A stretch of 64,000 bases of DNA from Beta vulgaris subsp. vulgaris (Eukaryota; Streptophyta; Magnoliopsida; Caryophyllales; Amaranthaceae): positions 44,620,081 to 44,684,080 of the forward strand of contig NC_079203.1 in NCBI RefSeq assembly GCF_026745355.1, read 5' to 3'. The position numbers and the translations under genes were made by a program. The first letter of the stretch is position 1; each line of letters opens with the position of its first letter. The notes under the pieces are model-generated. The model did not search any database. It was not told the DNA's origin and saw only the letters and a program-made list of their open reading frames with translations. This document shows, piece by piece, positions 60,203 through 64,000 of the stretch.

Positions 60203-63200
60203 ATGGACGAAGATCGCATTTTGGAGAGAGAAAGGTACCAAATTGAGCAAATTCGTGAGCTCGATGACGAGGAATTGCAGATTGAAGAAGTCGAAGGCCT
60301 TCCTGACGACTCCGATGATGATCCTATGTAATTTTCTTGTACAAATTTTACGTTCTCACTTTGATTTTTTGATTCGTTGTTGTCGAATGTTACGCCTTCA
60401 ATTGTCATAATGTTTGATTGTACTTTTGGCTCTTGATTTTTCTTCATTTCGCATTTTCCGATTGCTGAAACTGCCGAATTTAGGGTTTCTGAGTGCTCAA
60501 CTTTTGGTTTTATGTGAGAGTTTCAATTTTTTTGGTTGGTGATAGTCTAGAAGTTTAGAAAACCGAATGTTTATGTTAGATGAGGAGAAATCGAGTTGCA
60601 AAAGTGAATGTATGTATGCGATTTAGCATATGGCAATTTTAGTTTACATTTTGATATATCATTCGACATGACACTGCTGAACATTGAACAATATATATTG
60701 GTTAAATTAGTTGGTAAAACTCGCCTGTGTTGCAGTGTAAATCTTGAATTATTCTTGAACGAAAAATTACAGTATAAAAAGGCATGTTTATGGTGCATTG
60801 AGAAGAGTTTAATGTGTAATTTAGGTCTTATGAGTTTCTCTATACTAAACCACTATTTTGGGTACATCTTAGCTAACATAGAACGCGATGGAAGCCTGCT
60901 AGGACATGGCGCTGATAAACAAGATATTGTTTTGAGTCTTTTGGTGAAACTTGGTGGTGTGAGGATTAGAAAAAGATGTTAGGAAGGAGACTATTGACAG
61001 TAAGAAGTTAGAGGGTGAAGTTTGGTTGCTGAGGAGTTTGTTAGGGAGTGGGTCAAACGCAAGAATGAACTTGAGGGTTGATGATGAAGGAGAGAATGAG
61101 TATGTGACAGGAAAAGAAGTATGGGATGAGGGAGGCGAAGGGCTCCCTCTCCCCATGTCTTTCTCTTTGTGATGATGGCTTTACTAGTGTATTCCAGAAC
61201 GAAAGTGAGGATTTGATATCTGTGTCTAATTTTTAGATGCAAAAGTATGACTTCTTTGTTATTGATGCTTATCCTCTGACTCCTTTTGTTTTGCATGTTC
61301 TTCCTCTTGTTTCAGTGATTTTTCCCTTAGAAGGCTGGATGGTTGTACATTTAACACCTGTCTGGCGTCATTGCATACATATTTGGGCGGTAGGCATGTG
61401 TAGCATTAATACTATTATGTAACTTCTCGGTTATCTATTTTGTTTTTAACCTGATTCTGCATGAATATTGCAGTGGTGGAAGACACTCATCATAGGACAG
61501 CTTTTGTTGATACTGGAACCACTTTGACTCTTCCTCTTTTTTTTCTTGAAGGTGTTTGTATTAAGTTCACTTTGACATTGTGCCAATATATCATAGGCAA
61601 ACACAATTTTCTTGTACTTTTATCTTGTCACCTTTCTTTTTAATTGTGATACAATTAGTAACTTGATTCCCTCAATCTTATGCTGTTCAGGTGTTGTACT
61701 TTTTCCGGAGGCAACTCTGCCTTTAAGAATTATACAGCCGAATTTAATAGCCGCTATAGAAAGAGCAATGGGTCAGGTTGATTCCCTTTATACCATAGGT
61801 GTGGTACGTAAACTGTTCTGCATCTTTGTCAGGAATTGCATTAATGATTTAAGATCGCTTGAGCAAATTTTGCTATGTTGTTCAGATTCGTGTCTACTAC
61901 GACCCTGAAGATGAAAACGTAAAATCTGAAACTATTGGGACTACTGCAGAGGTACGATTTCTGACTTTGCGTAGCTACTTATATTATGCTTATTGTCATG
62001 GCTTGAGGATAGTCCAAATATGAAACCTGCAAAAAGATGTTCTCTGATAACTTTTTAAATGTACAGTTTTAGCACTGCATCTTGAGTGGTATGCTTCTTC
62101 TTCCTTCATTGCAAAAATAGAAGTATATTTCCTCTGTTTAGAAACATTTGTACCATTTCATGTTTTCACGCTAGCCGATGGATCTCTTTAAATATTAATA
62201 TCTTTAATTAAAATAAGTAAAAATTATAAAAACTTGATATTAAACAAATATACATTGAGACGAATCTAATAAGATCTTTTATGACTATGTTTTTTCTAAA
62301 ATATAAATCACCGAAGACAATCAAAGTGTAACATGTGAATAGTAAATACTGAGCAAACGATGTCAACTATTTCTAAACGGAGGAAGTATGTTACTATTGA
62401 ATTGGAAGTTGGAAACTAGGTTCCACTTCCTATAGTATGTTGGTATAAATGTTTCTTATTATCTCCCTTAAGTTCCCACAAGTAGTATCTATCACTGTTT
62501 TACCCTGTCAAAAGATTATATGAGTGAGTAGTTGCATTGTTGTCATATTGTCAAAGTGCTCTCTCACTTGCAAAATATCCCTTTACATGTTACTTAACTG
62601 CTGCTTCATTGCATGCCTATTGTTCCAAAAGGTGTTGGCCAGACAGTAGCTACCCTCACAAGAATGGTCATTTATTTGAGAGATCAGGCTCAGGATCAAA
62701 GGCTAACTAGGAAATATTTGGTAGCTCAACATGATTATATGTTTACTGTAATTTAATAATATTATCACTGTTTCAGATTCGACAATACCGTCGTTTGGAG
62801 GATGGAACTGTCAATGTAGTTACCCGTGGAAGGCAGCGGTTCTGTCTTAGACGCCATTGGCGTGATGCTGATGAAGCTGTAAGAACAACCTTAATGTTGC
62901 ATCACCTACGCTCCCATTACTTTGATGCTGTCTTATCTAACTGTTAGAGGTTAATTTGACTAATGTTTTGTCTTCTTAGCCATGTGGAGAGATTGAAATT
63001 ATTGAAGAAGATTTGCCTGCAAGGACTCCGCGTGACGCATTTGGAAACTTACCTCCATTAATGAACCTTAGTAGTCGGAGCTTTTCTGACGCTACAAAAC
63101 CGCATCATCAGGCGAAGAGACATAGTGGTGCAGTTGAGAACAATGATTCGGATGCAGAGTCTGAAGAAAGTTTTCTGACCGAGCTTTCATTATCAGAGAT

Positions 63201-63523
63201 TAGATTGCATCAATCTGCTATTGAGTCCTGTGCTGCTTATGATATGATTGACGAGTCAACAAGCAGTGACGATGAAAAGTATGTTTGTGAGTCGGAGCTT
63301 CACTCAGGAAAGTCTCTATCAAGTGATGGTTCATCACAATCGAAGTATAGAAGTAGAATAGGTGCTGCAACAGGAGTTGAGAGAAAAGCTAGAATTAGGC
63401 AATTGCCTCAGAAAGGAGGTATGCCTGCCGGGTTAACTAAGTTCCGTTCTGTTTCCAGAGCATTCTGGCCATACTGGGTTTATCAGATGTATGATTCTTT
63501 TGCTCTTGCTCAAAAGGCAGCTG
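60203..63523 (+). CDS. CRBN: Cereblon-like protein (Lon N-terminal domain), 5' part, gene continues beyond the window
   Basis: Seven exons with consistent phase: 60203-60327, 61331-61389, 61474-61551, 61691-61803, 61886-61951, 62777-62878 and 62980-63523, about 362 codons so far. The N-terminus is acidic (MDEDRILERERYQ, then LPDDSDDDP). The Lon substrate-binding domain runs from about residue 62 (VEDTHHR, LTLPLFFLEGVVLFPEATLPLRIIQP, DSLYTIGVIRVYYDPEDENV) to about 190 (IRQYRRLEDGTVNVVTRGRQRFCLRRHW). It is followed by a Ser/acidic linker and the helix SRAFWPYWVYQMYDS. The order matches plant cereblon homologs, annotated as LON-domain proteins. The zinc-binding CULT domain that binds degrons in animal cereblon should follow after the donor at 63524 and is not in view. 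Animal cereblon is a CUL4-DDB1 ligase receptor; the plant role is inferred by homology. Confidence 0.85.
62125..62388. mobile_element. Stowaway-like MITE in a cereblon intron
   Basis: Ends TATTTCCTCTGTTTAG and (right, read inward) TACTTCCTCCGTTTAG, TA-bounded, 264 bp, AT-rich interior. It lies inside the 825-bp intron between exons 5 and 6. Confidence 0.75.
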
Positions 63524-64000
63524 GTACTTTCCACCTCTTCTCTCTTCCCCCCCCCCCCCCCTCCCTAAGTCTCTCTCTCTCTGTCATTCAATATTCTGAT
63601 GTTCATAATCTGCACAAGGTTCCTGTATACCAGTGGCTGTGTCCAAATTTTTGATGATGTATCCTCTATACTGTTTGTGCTTTTAAATATATTCACAGTA
63701 ATATATGTAGAAGAACGAAGGTAACTGAAAAAAAAGTAGGTAACTGATGAGATGGAGACTTTCAGTACAGTGATTTATAGATGCATATTATGCTGCTTTG
63801 CTTTATTGTCTCTATCACTGATGTTGTGTTTTGAATCTTTCGAATCGAGGGCTGTCACGTGTCACGTCTGCTATAGGTCCCACCAAAACACGTACTAGCT
63901 TTCAATTGGTAGTTTATGTGAAAGCTTTCCCCAGCAATGCTTTCTGATATTATAATTAACATCTGATTGTGGATAATGGATTTGTGGGGGTTTAACAGTA
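63524..64000 (+). other. Start of cereblon intron 7, no further exon seen
   Basis: After the gtactt donor the sequence has a C-run and a CT microsatellite (63545-63590) and AT-rich intronic DNA. No exon matching the CULT domain appears before the window ends. Confidence 0.6.

Noticed and set aside
63524..63654. Extension of the cereblon frame into a Pro-rich tail
   Set aside because: A gt donor follows codon 362. The extension reads through a C-run and CT microsatellite and breaks the family pattern, so it is intron.

Overview
This is nuclear DNA from a flowering plant, most likely a eudicot. It is AT-rich, its genes have introns with GT..AG boundaries, and the intergenic DNA is packed with plant transposons (copia, TRIM, Helitron, hAT, Mutator-type foldbacks, Stowaway, Tourist, SINE). 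I cannot name the species. I see no rRNA, tRNA, CRISPR array or organellar block.

Layout. 1-10,900 has no convincing host gene and is a nest of repeats: foldbacks, a 21-22 bp minisatellite, two long AT microsatellites, a non-autonomous hAT, a TRIM-like LTR element, a Helitron with a recognisable empty site, and interleaved MITEs. 14,432-15,917 (+) is a five-exon histidine-phosphotransfer (HPt) protein of the AHP4 type whose phospho-accepting His is Tyr. 19,800-32,340 (-) and 39,430-56,480 (+) are two head-to-head copies of one large gene of the SUO type (BAH domain, TFIIS N-terminal domain, GW/WG and DLN motifs). They form an inverted duplication covering 5' UTR, all coding exons and spliced 3' UTR. 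Copy A (-) is intact (1,595 codons in three exons). Copy B (+) keeps an open 1,425-codon last exon, but its BAH exon carries two in-frame TGA codons, both at sites that are CGA in copy A. A 6.2 kb copia element (40,488-46,672, with perfect 5-bp target duplication) sits in intron 1 of copy B, and itself contains a 0.45 kb nested insertion. 60,203 to the right edge (+) is the 5' two thirds of a cereblon-type gene (Lon N-terminal domain; the CULT domain would lie outside the window).

How the genes relate. SUO in Arabidopsis is a nuclear GW protein linked to miRNA-mediated translational repression. HPt proteins relay phosphate in cytokinin signalling, and a His-less form would be expected to antagonise the relay. 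Cereblon is a substrate receptor of CUL4-DDB1 ubiquitin ligases in animals. There is no operon-like link between them. The main stories are the asymmetric decay of one SUO copy, the pseudo-HPt, a short upstream ORF that overlaps the SUO start in both copies, and a group of at least three Mutator-like foldback elements with 9-10 bp target duplications.
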